From the NCBI GenBank assembly GCA_903917565.1, contig CAIXBB010000007.1, positions 62,001-126,000 on the forward strand: a DNA stretch of 64,000 nucleotides, in the 5' to 3' direction. The position numbers and the translations under genes are program-made. Of the stretch, positions 42,085 through 51,231 are shown piece after piece (position 1 is the first letter of the stretch; each line of letters starts with the position of its first letter). Below the pieces are notes generated by a model, which saw only the letters and a list, made by a program, of their open reading frames with translations, had not been told where the DNA came from and did not search any database. The DNA comes from an uncultured cyanobacterium. Lineage in GTDB: Bacteria > Cyanobacteriota > Cyanobacteriia > PCC-6307 > Cyanobiaceae.

Positions 42085-43433
42085 GGCAACGGACCGCTCT
42101 GGCGCAGGGAGGGGCGGTCCCAGAGGCGATCGATGCGCAGCGAGCGGTAGCCGCCGGTGAGCGAGCGAAGCCCGGGGAGCAGATAGGTGATCGGCGTGCG
42201 CCATTCCACATAGGCATGGGCGGCGATGGTGAGGCCTTCCCGCACGGGGAACACGCCGCTGCCCCCCGAAAGGGTCCAGCGGTAGCCGTCCCGGCTGGTG
42301 GGGTCCCGCTCCAGCTCGATCTCCGCGCGCATCACCGGACCCCGCTTGAGCAGGTCACGGGCCAACTGGGGGTTGCCGATGGTGGTGGAGATGTCCTCCT
42401 CCGTGGCCGGCAGGGTGAGCACCTGAATCACCCTGCCCACGATTCCGCCGAACCGGCCCCGCTGGTCCCACAGCGGCACCACCTCCACCGGCAGGCCCGC
42501 CGGCAGCCGCCGGGCATCGGCAGGGGCGAAATAGGCCACGGCCCGCAGCAGCGGCGCCCGCACGCCGGTGGTGGCGGCCCGGCCCAGGGTCCCCAGGCGC
42601 TGTCCGGTGGCGACCGTCTGGCCCTGGATCACCTGCAGGTCCAGCACCGTGCCGTCCCGGTCGGCCAGCACCTGGCCGTCATAGGCCAGGCGAGCCTCGG
42701 TGACCCGGATCTGACGGCGCATGTCGTCGATCTGGTAGCGGCGCCGCAAGGCCTGGGTCTGGATGTCGAGTCGGATCTGCTCGTAGCGGGTCAGAAGATC
42801 CTTCTCCTGAATCCTGACCGCGTCGAGACTGACGCTGGTGCTGGTCAGACCCTGCTCGGCCACCACCACCTCGGAGGCCAGGGGGGCCACCACCTCCCGC
42901 TGGCTCAGCCAGCGCAGGCTGCGCACCTTCTCTCTGTATGTGGCCGCCAGCTCCTGGTAGCGGCGTCGATCCTGGGCCAGCTTGGCCAGGGAGGTGTCGA
43001 CGCTGAGCTTCTCGCTGGCCAGCCGCAGGGCATCGCGGCGGTCGAGCTCGCGGTTGTCGCGCTCCAGCTGGGCCAGGTTGCCGCGTTGCTGCTGCAGCTG
43101 GCGGTCGAGCACGGGCAGGTACAGCTGCATCAGCACCTGCCCCTTGCGAACCTCGTCCCCGACGGCCACCCGCAGGCGTCGCACCTGACCGCCGGCGCGG
43201 GCATCGAGCAGGCCGGCGGTTTCGGGATAGAGCAGCACCCCCTGCCCCATTACCTCCGTGGGCACAGGCCAGAACAGGACCCACATCCCCAGGGCCCCAC
43301 CCATGGCCCCCAGGCACGCCCCCACCTGACCCCGATCACCCAGGCCCCGCCAACGTCGGCGCAGGCCAGCGACCGGCCGGCGAGGCGGCGCTGCACCGGT
43401 CGAGGGAGCGGAGGTGGCCATCGCCGCCAGCAT
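42081..43433 (-). CDS. HlyD-type adaptor of the NHLP bacteriocin-export type
   Basis: A 450-residue membrane-fusion protein. One membrane helix (about 38-58), a split biotinyl-lipoyl domain (GGQVRRLRVAVGDEVRKGQVLMQLY and later GTVLDLQVIQGQTVATGQRLGTLG) and a long coiled coil in between (about 105-270). The arrangement and the C-terminal region (EVVPLWDQRGRFGGIVGRVIQVLTLPATEEDISTTIGNPQLARDLL) match the NHLP (nitrile-hydratase leader peptide) secretion proteins that work with peptidase-ABC transporters. No such ABC gene lies in the window. A small membrane gene follows by ATGA overlap. Confidence 0.8.
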   Translation of the reverse strand: MLAAMATSAPSTGAAPPRRPVAGLRRRWRGLGDRGQVGACLGAMGGALGMWVLFWPVPTEVMGQGVLLYPETAGLLDARAGGQVRRLRVAVGDEVRKGQVLMQLYLPVLDRQLQQQRGNLAQLERDNRELDRRDALRLASEKLSVDTSLAKLAQDRRRYQELAATYREKVRSLRWLSQREVVAPLASEVVVAEQGLTSTSVSLDAVRIQEKDLLTRYEQIRLDIQTQALRRRYQIDDMRRQIRVTEARLAYDGQVLADRDGTVLDLQVIQGQTVATGQRLGTLGRAATTGVRAPLLRAVAYFAPADARRLPAGLPVEVVPLWDQRGRFGGIVGRVIQVLTLPATEEDISTTIGNPQLARDLLKRGPVMRAEIELERDPTSRDGYRWTLSGGSGVFPVREGLTIAAHAYVEWRTPITYLLPGLRSLTGGYRSLRIDRLWDRPSLRQSGPLP

Positions 43434-43453
43434 GCTGGATGGAAGCTCTCCTG

Positions 43454-44518
43454 TCAGCCCGCCAGGACGCCCAATCCGGCCAGGGTCGAAGGGTCGGCCA
43501 CACCCGTGATCACATCAGCCAGCAGGGGAGCCAGCACCGGTACCTGGGCGAAGGCGCCCCCGAAACCGCTGAACACCCACAGGCCCGCCTCCCCCGGCAG
43601 CGGCCCCACCAGGGGAAGCCCGCCAGCGCAGAAGGCCACCGGCACCTGGCGATAGGGGGCCGGCAGGGCGGCCAGCAGCGGATCGAGTCCGGCCAGCCCC
43701 CGGCGCAGGCGCCCTTCCATGGCCTCTGGCGGCGGCGGCTCGCCGGTGTCCAGGCCCGGCCGCACCAGGCTGATCTGTCCCAGCAGCAGCCCCTCGCCCC
43801 AGGGGGCGAAACCGGCATCGACGATCCAGCGCTCCTCCTGCAACCCCGCCGCCGCCCCCTCCAGCGCCGGACGCTGCCAGTGGCGCGGCTGCACGATGCG
43901 GCGCCGGACGGCGTGCCGCCACCAGGGACTAGCGGCGGGCTTGGGGAGGATCGGGCGCGCCGGCAGGACCAGCACCCCGGCCCAGCTGGCGCGGTGACGC
44001 TCCGGCAAACCGGGGGCGAGGGAGCGACATCCGGCCCCGGCCGCCAGTACCACCTGCTCCGCCAGCAGGGGCCCTCCCGGCTCCAGCTCCAGTTTCCAGC
44101 CACCGGCCACCGGCCGCGGCGGGGCCAGGACCCGCGCCCGCCGCAGCTCGACCCCGGCCGCCGCCAGCACCCGGGGCAGGGACGCCATCAGCACGGTGCT
44201 GTCCACCTGGGCGAAGGGGGGTCGCAGCAGGGTGGTGCCCCAGCCGCCGCCATGGAGGCGCAGACCGCAGCGCCGCCAGCCGAGGGGACCATGGCGGCCC
44301 TGCAGCCGTCGCCAGCGGTCGGGGGCCTCGCGCAGCAACGGGCCGAGGCGACCGGGGGCTCCGGCCCACCAGGCCACCCCGCCGTAACTGAGCGCCGTGG
44401 CCTTGGCCTCCGCCGCATCGACGAGGGTCACCGGCAGGCCCCGCTCCACCAGCTCCAGGGCCAGCAGGCTGCCAGACAGGCCGCCCCCCACGATGGTCAG
44501 CCGGCCAGGGGCAGACAC
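43454..44518 (-). CDS. FAD-dependent amine oxidase of the DAO family
   Basis: A 354-residue flavoprotein with the N-terminal FAD fingerprint LTIVGGGLSGSLLALELVERGLPVTLVD, the second FAD strand near EQVVLAAGAGCRSLAPGL and the C-terminal WVFSGFGGAFAQVPVLAPLLA typical of glycine/D-amino-acid oxidase-like proteins (ThiO, DadA, SoxB). Substrate is unknown. It is in the same direction as the genes on both sides: the PsbP-like gene ends 2 bases upstream, and HlyD starts 20 bases downstream. Confidence 0.8.
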   Translation of the reverse strand: MSAPGRLTIVGGGLSGSLLALELVERGLPVTLVDAAEAKATALSYGGVAWWAGAPGRLGPLLREAPDRWRRLQGRHGPLGWRRCGLRLHGGGWGTTLLRPPFAQVDSTVLMASLPRVLAAAGVELRRARVLAPPRPVAGGWKLELEPGGPLLAEQVVLAAGAGCRSLAPGLPERHRASWAGVLVLPARPILPKPAASPWWRHAVRRRIVQPRHWQRPALEGAAAGLQEERWIVDAGFAPWGEGLLLGQISLVRPGLDTGEPPPPEAMEGRLRRGLAGLDPLLAALPAPYRQVPVAFCAGGLPLVGPLPGEAGLWVFSGFGGAFAQVPVLAPLLADVITGVADPSTLAGLGVLAG

Positions 44519-44520
44519 CC

Positions 44521-45138
44521 CTAGATCTGCAGGGTGAAGGACCCGATCACCACGGAGAACAGATCCTTCACCTTGTTCCAGCGGGCTTCGTTGGTGCTGG
44601 CGGCGAAGGTGTACAGCCGGCCGCGGTCCACCACCACGGTGGCCAGCTCGTGGCGGTCCCGGTCGGCCAGATGGACCGTGTACTCGAGGTCGTAGTAGGT
44701 GCGGCCGCCCTGCTCGCGCTCGTGGGCTACCACCAGTTCGGCGTCCCGGCCGCTGCCTTCCGGTGAGATGACGCTGCGGCGCAGGGTCTCGCCCACCTCC
44801 ACGGCACTGCCCAGCTGGCTGAGATCCCGGTCGGGGGTGACCTCGGACACCACCAGGCTGAGGGTTTCGTCGCTGTTGATCAGGTCGTGGAAGACCACCT
44901 GGGGGCCATTGCTGACCTGCACCCGGGTCCAGCCGGTGGGGTAGAGGAAGGCATAGCGGCCATCGGGGCTCTGGAAGGAATTCAGGCCCGCGGCGGCGGC
45001 GCTGCAGCTGGTGATCAGGGTGCCCAGTAGCAGGGACAGCAGAAAACCCACCAGGCGTGATGTCCCCTGGGGATTAAGCCGCAGGCTCGGGGCACTCCCC
45101 AGGGCAATCCGGGAATCGCGGTGCAGCGGTGAGGCCAT
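44521..45138 (-). CDS. PsbP-like (CyanoP) photosystem II lipoprotein
   Basis: A 205-residue protein. A hydrophobic segment ends in a lipobox LITSC with Cys45 as the lipid-modified residue, so the mature protein is lipid-anchored at the lumenal side of the thylakoid. The mature part matches PsbP: GLNSFQSPDGRYAFLYPTGWTRVQVSNGPQVVFHDLINSDETLSLVVS, and TYYDLEYTVHLADRDRHELATVVVDRGRLYTFAASTNEARWNKVKDLF. CyanoP assists photosystem II assembly. The 44-residue pre-Cys region is longer than needed, so a later start is possible. It is followed after 2 bases by the FAD oxidase. Confidence 0.9.
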   Translation of the reverse strand: MASPLHRDSRIALGSAPSLRLNPQGTSRLVGFLLSLLLGTLITSCSAAAAGLNSFQSPDGRYAFLYPTGWTRVQVSNGPQVVFHDLINSDETLSLVVSEVTPDRDLSQLGSAVEVGETLRRSVISPEGSGRDAELVVAHEREQGGRTYYDLEYTVHLADRDRHELATVVVDRGRLYTFAASTNEARWNKVKDLFSVVIGSFTLQI

Positions 45139-45248
45139 GACGAAGGGTCCGAAAGGGGGCTTGGGGCTGGTGATGTATCGACATTCTCGCCCTGGCGAGG
45201 GACGCCCCGCCTGCCCGATCGGATCGGGCGCGGCCCGTGCCCGTGGAC

Positions 45249-46526
45249 CTATCGACGGAGGCGTGCGAGTCTGCGGGACGTCCAGCGGAGGGGGGCCGTG
45301 AGCCCCCAGGAGCGGCTGCGCAGGATTCCTTCCAGCTGTCTGGCGAGGAGCTCGCAGGAACGGTTGCTCCGGTGAAGGTGCTCCTGATTCTCTTTGAGCA
45401 GGTGAGCGGAAGCAGCAAGCCGCTGTTGGCGCTCCAGCTCCAACCGAACCGCGAGGGAGCCAACCTCTGGCTGGTCCCTGCCAGGGAAGGCGATCTCGCG
45501 AAGGACGGGAGGGCGATCGAAGGACGCCGTGAATCCGCCCAGGTCGAAGAACGCCAGCGGCTGAAGCTTGCAGCAGGTGACCAGAACCCTGCTGGAGGGA
45601 TCGATCGCGAGACCCTTCGGGCCGCCCTCCTGGGGATTGATCTGCCCGCGGCGGAAGAGGGATTCCTCCATCGTGAGAGCGGAAAGGATCGGGTCGTGGA
45701 TACCTCTCCAGTCCCCATCTGGCCGATGGTAGATGTGAACGTAGGGAGCTCCGGCATCGGCCACAAGGATAAACTTCCCGTCGTGGCTGAAGCGAACGCC
45801 ATGGGGATAGGTGAGTCCGCGCAACACTCCCTGAGGATCGGTGTGAGGTGAGATCCTCTCGTGAGCGTCATGAAGATGCACACTCTGGGTGTAGTGGGAA
45901 CTCGTGGCCAGCCAACGTCCCTGCGGAGCGATGTTGATGCCATCCGGCAGATCAATCCAGCGCCGGAGCAGGAGTTCTTCTCCCAGAACGCTAATGCCGT
46001 CCGTGATGTCAAGCAGGAACCGGCCGACCGAATCGCTCCAGTTGCTGCAGACCAGCAGTTCATAGCAGTCAGGGCTCAGGACACGGGCGTCAAGCGATCC
46101 CGGCCCATGCAGCAGCAATCCCTCACCGGAAGGGATGATCTTCAGGGGCGCAAGGGAATGGGGCAGGCCGTTGTGATCCTCCCCCAGGCGGTAGATGACC
46201 AGATGTCCCGAACGGTTGCCCACGACCAGATGGTGATCGTCGAGGAAGGTGAGGCCATGGGGATCGGTCAGTTCCGGTGAGGTCAGCCGCACGGCCTGGC
46301 TGAGCACGATCCTGGGCCCTTCTTCCAGATCAACCGGGTTGATCTGGAAGAAGACAACACCACAACCCGTGTAGTCCGCCAGCGCCAGGCAGCGCCCATC
46401 GGAACGGAAGCAGAGATCCTCGCCGCAGCCAATGGCGGCGATCTGATCACGAACGGAAGGGGGCGCCTCAAAAGGAAGTTCCCGCAATGCCAAAGACTGC
46501 TCCGGACTACACGGCTTGTCAGTCAA
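45249..46526 (-). CDS. Beta-propeller protein with glycosyltransferase-like C-terminal tail
   Basis: About 425 residues (TTG start at 46526; a longer frame to 46628 would collide with the recR promoter). It consists of repeated WD/YVTN-like blades: [126 protein letters not shown]. The C-terminal 60 residues form a coiled coil ending [15 protein letters not shown], a motif often seen at the end of polysaccharide glycosyltransferases and methyltransferases. No signal peptide is apparent. Its GC content is lower than average. Function is unknown; a link to surface polysaccharide synthesis is inferred only from the tail. Confidence 0.7.
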   Translation of the reverse strand: MTDKPCSPEQSLALRELPFEAPPSVRDQIAAIGCGEDLCFRSDGRCLALADYTGCGVVFFQINPVDLEEGPRIVLSQAVRLTSPELTDPHGLTFLDDHHLVVGNRSGHLVIYRLGEDHNGLPHSLAPLKIIPSGEGLLLHGPGSLDARVLSPDCYELLVCSNWSDSVGRFLLDITDGISVLGEELLLRRWIDLPDGINIAPQGRWLATSSHYTQSVHLHDAHERISPHTDPQGVLRGLTYPHGVRFSHDGKFILVADAGAPYVHIYHRPDGDWRGIHDPILSALTMEESLFRRGQINPQEGGPKGLAIDPSSRVLVTCCKLQPLAFFDLGGFTASFDRPPVLREIAFPGRDQPEVGSLAVRLELERQQRLAASAHLLKENQEHLHRSNRSCELLARQLEGILRSRSWGLTAPLRWTSRRLARLRR

Positions 46527-46534
46527 GCAGAAGT

Positions 46535-47269
46535 GTGAAAATCGAGAGCGCACCGCTGAATAAGGGGATCGGGCGGAGTGCCACCGCCGTTCCCTCCGGA
46601 GCCATCCGCACCCGGCACCCCGCCCCAACGTGCAGGCCGCCTAGATTCGCCCTACCTGCAGCTGGTTCGCTGAGCGGTTTCACCCGACCCCTGGCCAGGC
46701 TGATCGACCAGTTCGAACGCCTGCCGGGCATCGGACCCCGCACGGCCCAGCGGCTGGCCCTGCACCTGCTGCGCCAGCCGGAAGAGCAGATCCGCTCTTT
46801 CGCTGATGCCCTGCTGGCGGCCCGCAGCCAGGTGGGGCAATGCCGTCGTTGTTTCCATCTTTCAGCCGAGGAGTTCTGCGAGATCTGCCGCAACGAGGAG
46901 CGGCGCAACGGCCAGATCTGTGTGGTGGCCGACTCCCGCGACCTGCTGGCGATGGAACGCAGCCGCGAATTCCATGGGCACTATCACGTGCTGGGCGGAC
47001 TGATCTCGCCGATGGATGGGGTCGGTCCGGAGCTGTTGCAGATCCAGCCGCTGGTGGAGCGGGTCGACCGGGAGGGTGTAGTCGAGGTGATCCTTGCCCT
47101 GACCCCCAGCGTTGAGGGCGACACCACCAGCCTCTACCTGGCCCGGCTGCTCAAACCCTTCACGAGCGTCACCCGCATCGCCTACGGACTGCCGGTGGGA
47201 GGTGAGCTGGAGTACGCCGACGAGGTGACCCTGGCGCGGGCCTTCGAAGGTCGCCGCCGGATGGAATGA
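46535..47269 (+). CDS. recR: Recombination mediator RecR
   Basis: RecR of the RecFOR pathway, which helps RecA load at gaps. The conserved protein begins [30 protein letters not shown] (helix-hairpin-helix), then the zinc finger CRRC...CEIC, and the Toprim domain ([41 protein letters not shown]), ending with [21 protein letters not shown]. The family length of about 198 residues would begin at about 46676, where no ATG, GTG or TTG exists. The nearest in-frame starts are GTG 46535 and ATG 46487, giving an unusual 45-60 residue extension. A CTG at 46670 is another option. Confidence 0.9.
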   Translation: MKIESAPLNKGIGRSATAVPSGAIRTRHPAPTCRPPRFALPAAGSLSGFTRPLARLIDQFERLPGIGPRTAQRLALHLLRQPEEQIRSFADALLAARSQVGQCRRCFHLSAEEFCEICRNEERRNGQICVVADSRDLLAMERSREFHGHYHVLGGLISPMDGVGPELLQIQPLVERVDREGVVEVILALTPSVEGDTTSLYLARLLKPFTSVTRIAYGLPVGGELEYADEVTLARAFEGRRRME

Positions 47270-47855
47270 CTCGCTCTCAGGACGGCCACCAGAGCCAGGC
47301 CTTCGATCTTGTGGCCACCACTCTCGACACCCCGACGGGCGCAACGGAGCGCCTGTGATGGCTGCCGACCGCAGCCACCGTGCCGCACGTCACTCAGCGA
47401 TGGGGAGAGCACACCTACCGCACGGCCCTGACCAGTGCAATGCGCAGCCTGGCCAGGTCATCTTCATCCACAACCCGGTCAGCGGCCTTCTGCGGCTACC
47501 ACTGGCGCTTGTGGGGCAGCCGCCCTGCATTCGGTGCCCACCCCCGAAGATCACCGCCAGCGTTGCAGCGAAATCACTGCTGACGGATTTTCGCCGCCAA
47601 CTCAACCGTGCCCTGTCGGGGGAGTGCCAGGTGGCGCTGCTCCCCCCGGCGATGGCGTCCCAGCGCCAGCGGCTTCAGACCCTCTTTGAAGAACTCAACC
47701 GGGACGGCAGCGGCAGCTTGAACAGAGGCGGGACGCCATCCCAGACCCCCGGAGCTGCTGCTGGAGATCGATGGCCAAGGCGATCACCCTATTGTCTGGA
47801 TCTCCCGTCCTGGAGTGCCCTCCGGTGCACTGAGCGGCCGGTTGTCTTCTCAGCG
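47270..47855 (+). pseudogene. Non-coding or decayed interval between recR and lipA
   Basis: About 586 bases without a convincing gene. Protein-like stretches occur in different forward frames: a helical stretch ending [15 protein letters not shown] around 47650-47720, [14 protein letters not shown] just after in the next frame, and [21 protein letters not shown] (47753 onward) in the third. This pattern suggests a former small gene broken by indels, but I cannot identify it. The sequence may simply be intergenic. Confidence 0.3.
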
Positions 47856-48785
47856 ATGCCAGCCACCAGCCGCTACAACGCCATCTCCCCCATCGAGCGG
47901 ATGCCGGACTGGATCCGTCGCCCCCTCGGTGCGGCCTCGGCCACCGAACGGGTGCAGGGAGTGATCCGGGAGCAGCGGCTGCACACCATCTGCGAGGAGG
48001 GCCGCTGTCCCAACCGGGGCGAGTGCTACGCCGCCGGCACGGCCACCTTCCTTCTGGGCGGGCCCATCTGCACCCGCAGCTGCGCCTTCTGCCAGGTGGA
48101 CAAGGGCAGGGCGCCGGTGCCCCTCGATGGGGGTGAAGCGGAGCGGGTGGCGGAGGCGGTGCAGGCGCTCAACCTGCGCTATGTGGTGCTCACCGCCGTG
48201 GCCCGCGACGACCTGGCCGACCACGGCGCCAGCCTGTTCACCGCCACCATCACAGCGATCCGGCGCCGCGATGGGCAGGTGCTGATCGAGGTGCTCACCC
48301 CCGATTTCTGGGGCGGCCATGCCGACCCCGACCAGGGCCGCCGGGCCCAGCGGCAACGGCTGGCCGCGGTGCTGGCGGCGGCACCGGTGTGCTTCAACCA
48401 CAACCTGGAGACGGTGGAGCGCCTGCAGGGGGAGGTGCGTCGCGGCGCCACCTACGGCCGCTCCCTGGAACTGCTGACCATGGCCAGGGAACTGGCGCCG
48501 GGGATTCCCACCAAGTCGGGGCTGATGCTGGGGCTCGGCGAAACGGTCGCGGAGGTGGTGGCCACCCTGGAGCACCTGCGGGCCGCCGGCTGCCAGCGGC
48601 TCACCCTGGGCCAGTACCTGCGCCCCTCCCTGGCCCACATCCCCGTGGCCCGCTACTGGAGACCGGAGGAATTCGAGCAGCTGGGCGCCATTGCCCGCGA
48701 AATGGGTTTTGCCCAGGTTCGCAGCGGTCCCCTAGTGCGCAGCAGCTACCACGCCGCCGTGGAGGAAGCGCAACGCCCTGGCTGA
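47856..48785 (+). CDS. lipA: Lipoyl synthase
   Basis: A 309-residue radical SAM enzyme that inserts two sulfurs into octanoyl groups on lipoyl domains of 2-oxoacid dehydrogenases and the glycine cleavage H protein. The auxiliary cluster motif [12 protein letters not shown] (Cys46, 51, 57) and the radical [11 protein letters not shown] (Cys72, 76, 79) are both intact, followed by [15 protein letters not shown]-like sequence and GLGET. The terminal RSSY motif is present ([11 protein letters not shown]). Start at ATG 47856 gives the normal length; upstream in-frame sequence is discarded. Confidence 0.96.
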   Translation: MPATSRYNAISPIERMPDWIRRPLGAASATERVQGVIREQRLHTICEEGRCPNRGECYAAGTATFLLGGPICTRSCAFCQVDKGRAPVPLDGGEAERVAEAVQALNLRYVVLTAVARDDLADHGASLFTATITAIRRRDGQVLIEVLTPDFWGGHADPDQGRRAQRQRLAAVLAAAPVCFNHNLETVERLQGEVRRGATYGRSLELLTMARELAPGIPTKSGLMLGLGETVAEVVATLEHLRAAGCQRLTLGQYLRPSLAHIPVARYWRPEEFEQLGAIAREMGFAQVRSGPLVRSSYHAAVEEAQRPG

Positions 48786-48790
48786 AGCTC

Positions 48791-49339
48791 TCAGAGCCGC
48801 AGCAGGAACCCGTCTCTTCGATGGAAATCGGGTTCGGCCCCCGGATGGGCCAGGGCCCAGTAACTCAGGCGCCCGTTGCGATCCTCGATCACGCTGGTGA
48901 TCGCCACCTGCAGCGGGACATCCGTTGGAATTGACGGCGGCAGCGGCAGATCCAGGTGCAGCGACAGCCCACCGGCGTCGCGGACGAGGCGATGCGGCGG
49001 CAGGTCGTAGCCGGGCTCCGGCCGCAGGCCATCGCGGTACGCCTCCAACCGGTACAGGTTCCAGTGGCCGGCAGGGGAAAGATTCAGCTCCCAATAGGGC
49101 AGCTCCCCCTCGACGCCCCAGAAGCACTCGAAGCAGGTCGTGGACCAGAGGCCGTCCTGGCGCGAGGGTGACGCGACCGGCGACGACAGTCGCACCGCCT
49201 CGATCGCTCCCCCCAGCCGAAAGCTGAGCAGGAGACGCGTCTCCACCCGGCTGATCTCTCCCCCCAGCTGGAGGGCCGGCGACGTGGTGCCGCCATCGAA
49301 GGGACACAGGTCGAAAGGATGGGAAACGGGCTCAGCCAT
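48791..49339 (-). CDS. DOMON-like domain protein
   Basis: A 182-residue soluble beta-rich protein of the DOMON-like family: HPFDLCPFDGG at the start, LLLSFRLGGAIEAVRLSSP, DGLWSTTCFECFWGVEGELPYWELNLSPAGHWNLYRLEAYRDG, and the terminal ISVIEDRNGRLSYWALAHPGAEPDFHRRDGF-type sequence. Members are found across cyanobacteria and proteobacteria without a known role; DOMON folds bind heme or sugars. It overlaps the upstream kinase gene by 8 bases, which suggests co-expression. Confidence 0.8.
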   Translation of the reverse strand: MAEPVSHPFDLCPFDGGTTSPALQLGGEISRVETRLLLSFRLGGAIEAVRLSSPVASPSRQDGLWSTTCFECFWGVEGELPYWELNLSPAGHWNLYRLEAYRDGLRPEPGYDLPPHRLVRDAGGLSLHLDLPLPPSIPTDVPLQVAITSVIEDRNGRLSYWALAHPGAEPDFHRRDGFLLRL

Positions 49340-50477
49340 CAACAGCCGGGGCGAACTCGGCCCTGAGATCATCGATCAGTTCCAGGATCCGAGCCTCCTG
49401 GGCCTCGATGCTTTCGGTGAGCCGGAACTGCACCAGGGCGCGCTGCAGATTGTGGTCCGGATGGTCCGTCCGGAAATAGACGTTGCCGGCCAGATGATCG
49501 GTGAAGAAACGCAGGCCGAGCTCGAAGCTGATCAGGCGAATCGCCACATAAAGGTGGTCATAATCAGCAACGGTGAGAAACCCTGAGGCGGCGGCCAGAT
49601 AGCCGCTGAGCACCTCGCGGCAGAGGTCGACATCGAAGCAGACAGCCTCCAGATCAGCCGCTTCCTCCCCAATGGGATTGCAACAGGACCGCAGGCAATC
49701 GCCGATGTCGTAGTGAATCAGGCCGGGCTTCACCGTATCGAGATCCACTAGGGCACAGGCCCGGCCGGAGCAGGCTTCCATCATCACGTTGTTGACCTTG
49801 GGATCCCCGTGGATGGGCCGAAGTCGCAGCTGGCCGCTGGCCCTGGCCCTCTCCAGCACCGGAACAAAGCTTCGGCGCTCCTCCACGAAGGCCCGGCAGT
49901 ACAGAACATCGCTGCCCATGCTGGCCGGCGCGCTGGCCAGCACCGCGTCATAGTGCTCCAGATACCGGGGCGTGACATGAAAACCCTCCAGGGTGTCGGC
50001 CAGCCCGGCAGGGGGGAGATCACTGATCAGATGGTGGAAAACGCCCAGACCGAAGCCCACCTCCCTGGCCTGTTCGGCACTGGCCACCACATCGAAGCTC
50101 CGGGAGGATTCGATGAAGGTGATCAGGCGCCAGAAACCACCATCCCGCTCCACCCAGGGACGTTGATCAGCACGGCTCAGCATCACCCGGGGGTGCTCCC
50201 AGCGCCGTTCACCCAGCAGGGCACAACCCTGGTTCAATCGCGCCTCGACATGCTCTCCAATGGCGACCATGTTGGCCATCACCAGCTCGGGCCTTAAAAA
50301 CACCGTCCGGTTCAACCGCTGCAGCACGAACCGCCGCAAGGGGGGACCTTCGCAGACGACCAGGTAGCTGTCGTTGACATTGCCGTTGCCCAGGGGTTCA
50401 AGGCTGCAGATCCGGCCGGGAAGGTCAAACACCGCAGCGATGGAGGCCAGGTCGCCGAATGGATTCCCCAGGGTCAT
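49332..50477 (-). CDS. APH-type small-molecule kinase, NahK-like
   Basis: A 381-residue protein-kinase-fold phosphotransferase. The nucleotide-binding start is SLEPLGNGNVNDSYLVV with FVLQRLN (Lys replaced in this family by an R/L context). The catalytic loop is LRPIHGDPKVNNVMM and the metal motif is ALVDLDTVKPGLIHYDIGDCLR. HGDxKxNN with DLDTVxPG is characteristic of N-acetylhexosamine 1-kinase (NahK) and relatives, so a sugar kinase is more likely than antibiotic resistance. The ATG at 50477 is used; one at 50516 adds 13 residues. It overlaps the DOMON-like gene by 8 bases. Confidence 0.82.
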   Translation of the reverse strand: MTLGNPFGDLASIAAVFDLPGRICSLEPLGNGNVNDSYLVVCEGPPLRRFVLQRLNRTVFLRPELVMANMVAIGEHVEARLNQGCALLGERRWEHPRVMLSRADQRPWVERDGGFWRLITFIESSRSFDVVASAEQAREVGFGLGVFHHLISDLPPAGLADTLEGFHVTPRYLEHYDAVLASAPASMGSDVLYCRAFVEERRSFVPVLERARASGQLRLRPIHGDPKVNNVMMEACSGRACALVDLDTVKPGLIHYDIGDCLRSCCNPIGEEAADLEAVCFDVDLCREVLSGYLAAASGFLTVADYDHLYVAIRLISFELGLRFFTDHLAGNVYFRTDHPDHNLQRALVQFRLTESIEAQEARILELIDDLRAEFAPAVDG

Positions 50478-50532
50478 GGATGGGTGCACCGGCGCAGACG
50501 CTGCGGATGATCGCATGCCCCCATGGCAACGA

Positions 50533-51198
50533 TCACGGCCCCAGCTGTTGCCGACACCCCTGCAGAAGGGCAAGCACCTCCTCGTCACTGAGCTGCTCGA
50601 AGTGCCCGAACCACATCCCCACCGCCTGAAGATCGTCGACGACGGCCAGGGCCTCCATTCTCTCCACCAGCCGAGCAAGCTCGGTGGCGACCGCGCGATC
50701 GACCACCGGCACCGCCAGAGAAAGGGAAGCCGGTTCGAGCTTGCGCAGCGAGACCAGTGCCGCCTTCACCGTCATGCCGGTGGCGATGCCGTCATCCACC
50801 ACGATCAGGTGACGGCCACGGAGCCGATCGCCTGGCGGGTCCCCGAAGAGATCCTGCCGGCGCCGCAATTCCTCCTGCTGGGCCCGCAGCCAGCCGTGCG
50901 TCGTTGCCGTGGTGGCCCGTCGGATGGCGCCCTGCCCGTTCCGCCAGACCACCACCCCACCGGAGGCAACGGCCCCGATCGCCACCTCCGGCGATCCAGG
51001 ATCAGCGACCTTGCGCACCGACCAGGTCGCCAGGGGCAGCCCCAGCCGCGAGGCCATCGCGGCGCCCACCGGCACCCCGCCCCTGGGCAGGGCCACCAGG
51101 GTGGTGTCGCGGCGCTGGCCCTGGCGGTCGGCGAAGACAGCGGCCAGGGCCCGCCCCGCCTGGTGGCGACTGGTCCAGAGGGGAGGTCGGGGCGCCAT
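50533..51198 (-). CDS. Type I phosphoribosyltransferase
   Basis: A 221-residue phosphoribosyltransferase-fold protein. The PRPP-binding loop is LIVVDDGIATGMTVKAAL; the N-terminal part has VALPRGGVPVGAAMASRLGLPLATWSVRKVADPG. This form, with ALPRGGVPV and an N-terminal GR.LA, belongs to the predicted phosphoribosyltransferases often found with dienelactone hydrolases or erythromycin esterase genes, whose substrate is unknown. It precedes the kinase gene by 55 bases in the same direction. Confidence 0.82.
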   Translation of the reverse strand: MAPRPPLWTSRHQAGRALAAVFADRQGQRRDTTLVALPRGGVPVGAAMASRLGLPLATWSVRKVADPGSPEVAIGAVASGGVVVWRNGQGAIRRATTATTHGWLRAQQEELRRRQDLFGDPPGDRLRGRHLIVVDDGIATGMTVKAALVSLRKLEPASLSLAVPVVDRAVATELARLVERMEALAVVDDLQAVGMWFGHFEQLSDEEVLALLQGCRQQLGP

Positions 51199-51231
51199 GG
51201 CAGTGGGGGGGATGGGCGGCCCGTCGGCCCT

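Noticed and set aside
49332-50477. Aminoglycoside phosphotransferase (antibiotic resistance) reading of the APH-fold kinase
   Set aside because: HGDPKVNN and DLDTVKPG fit sugar kinases of the NahK type better; no resistance context.
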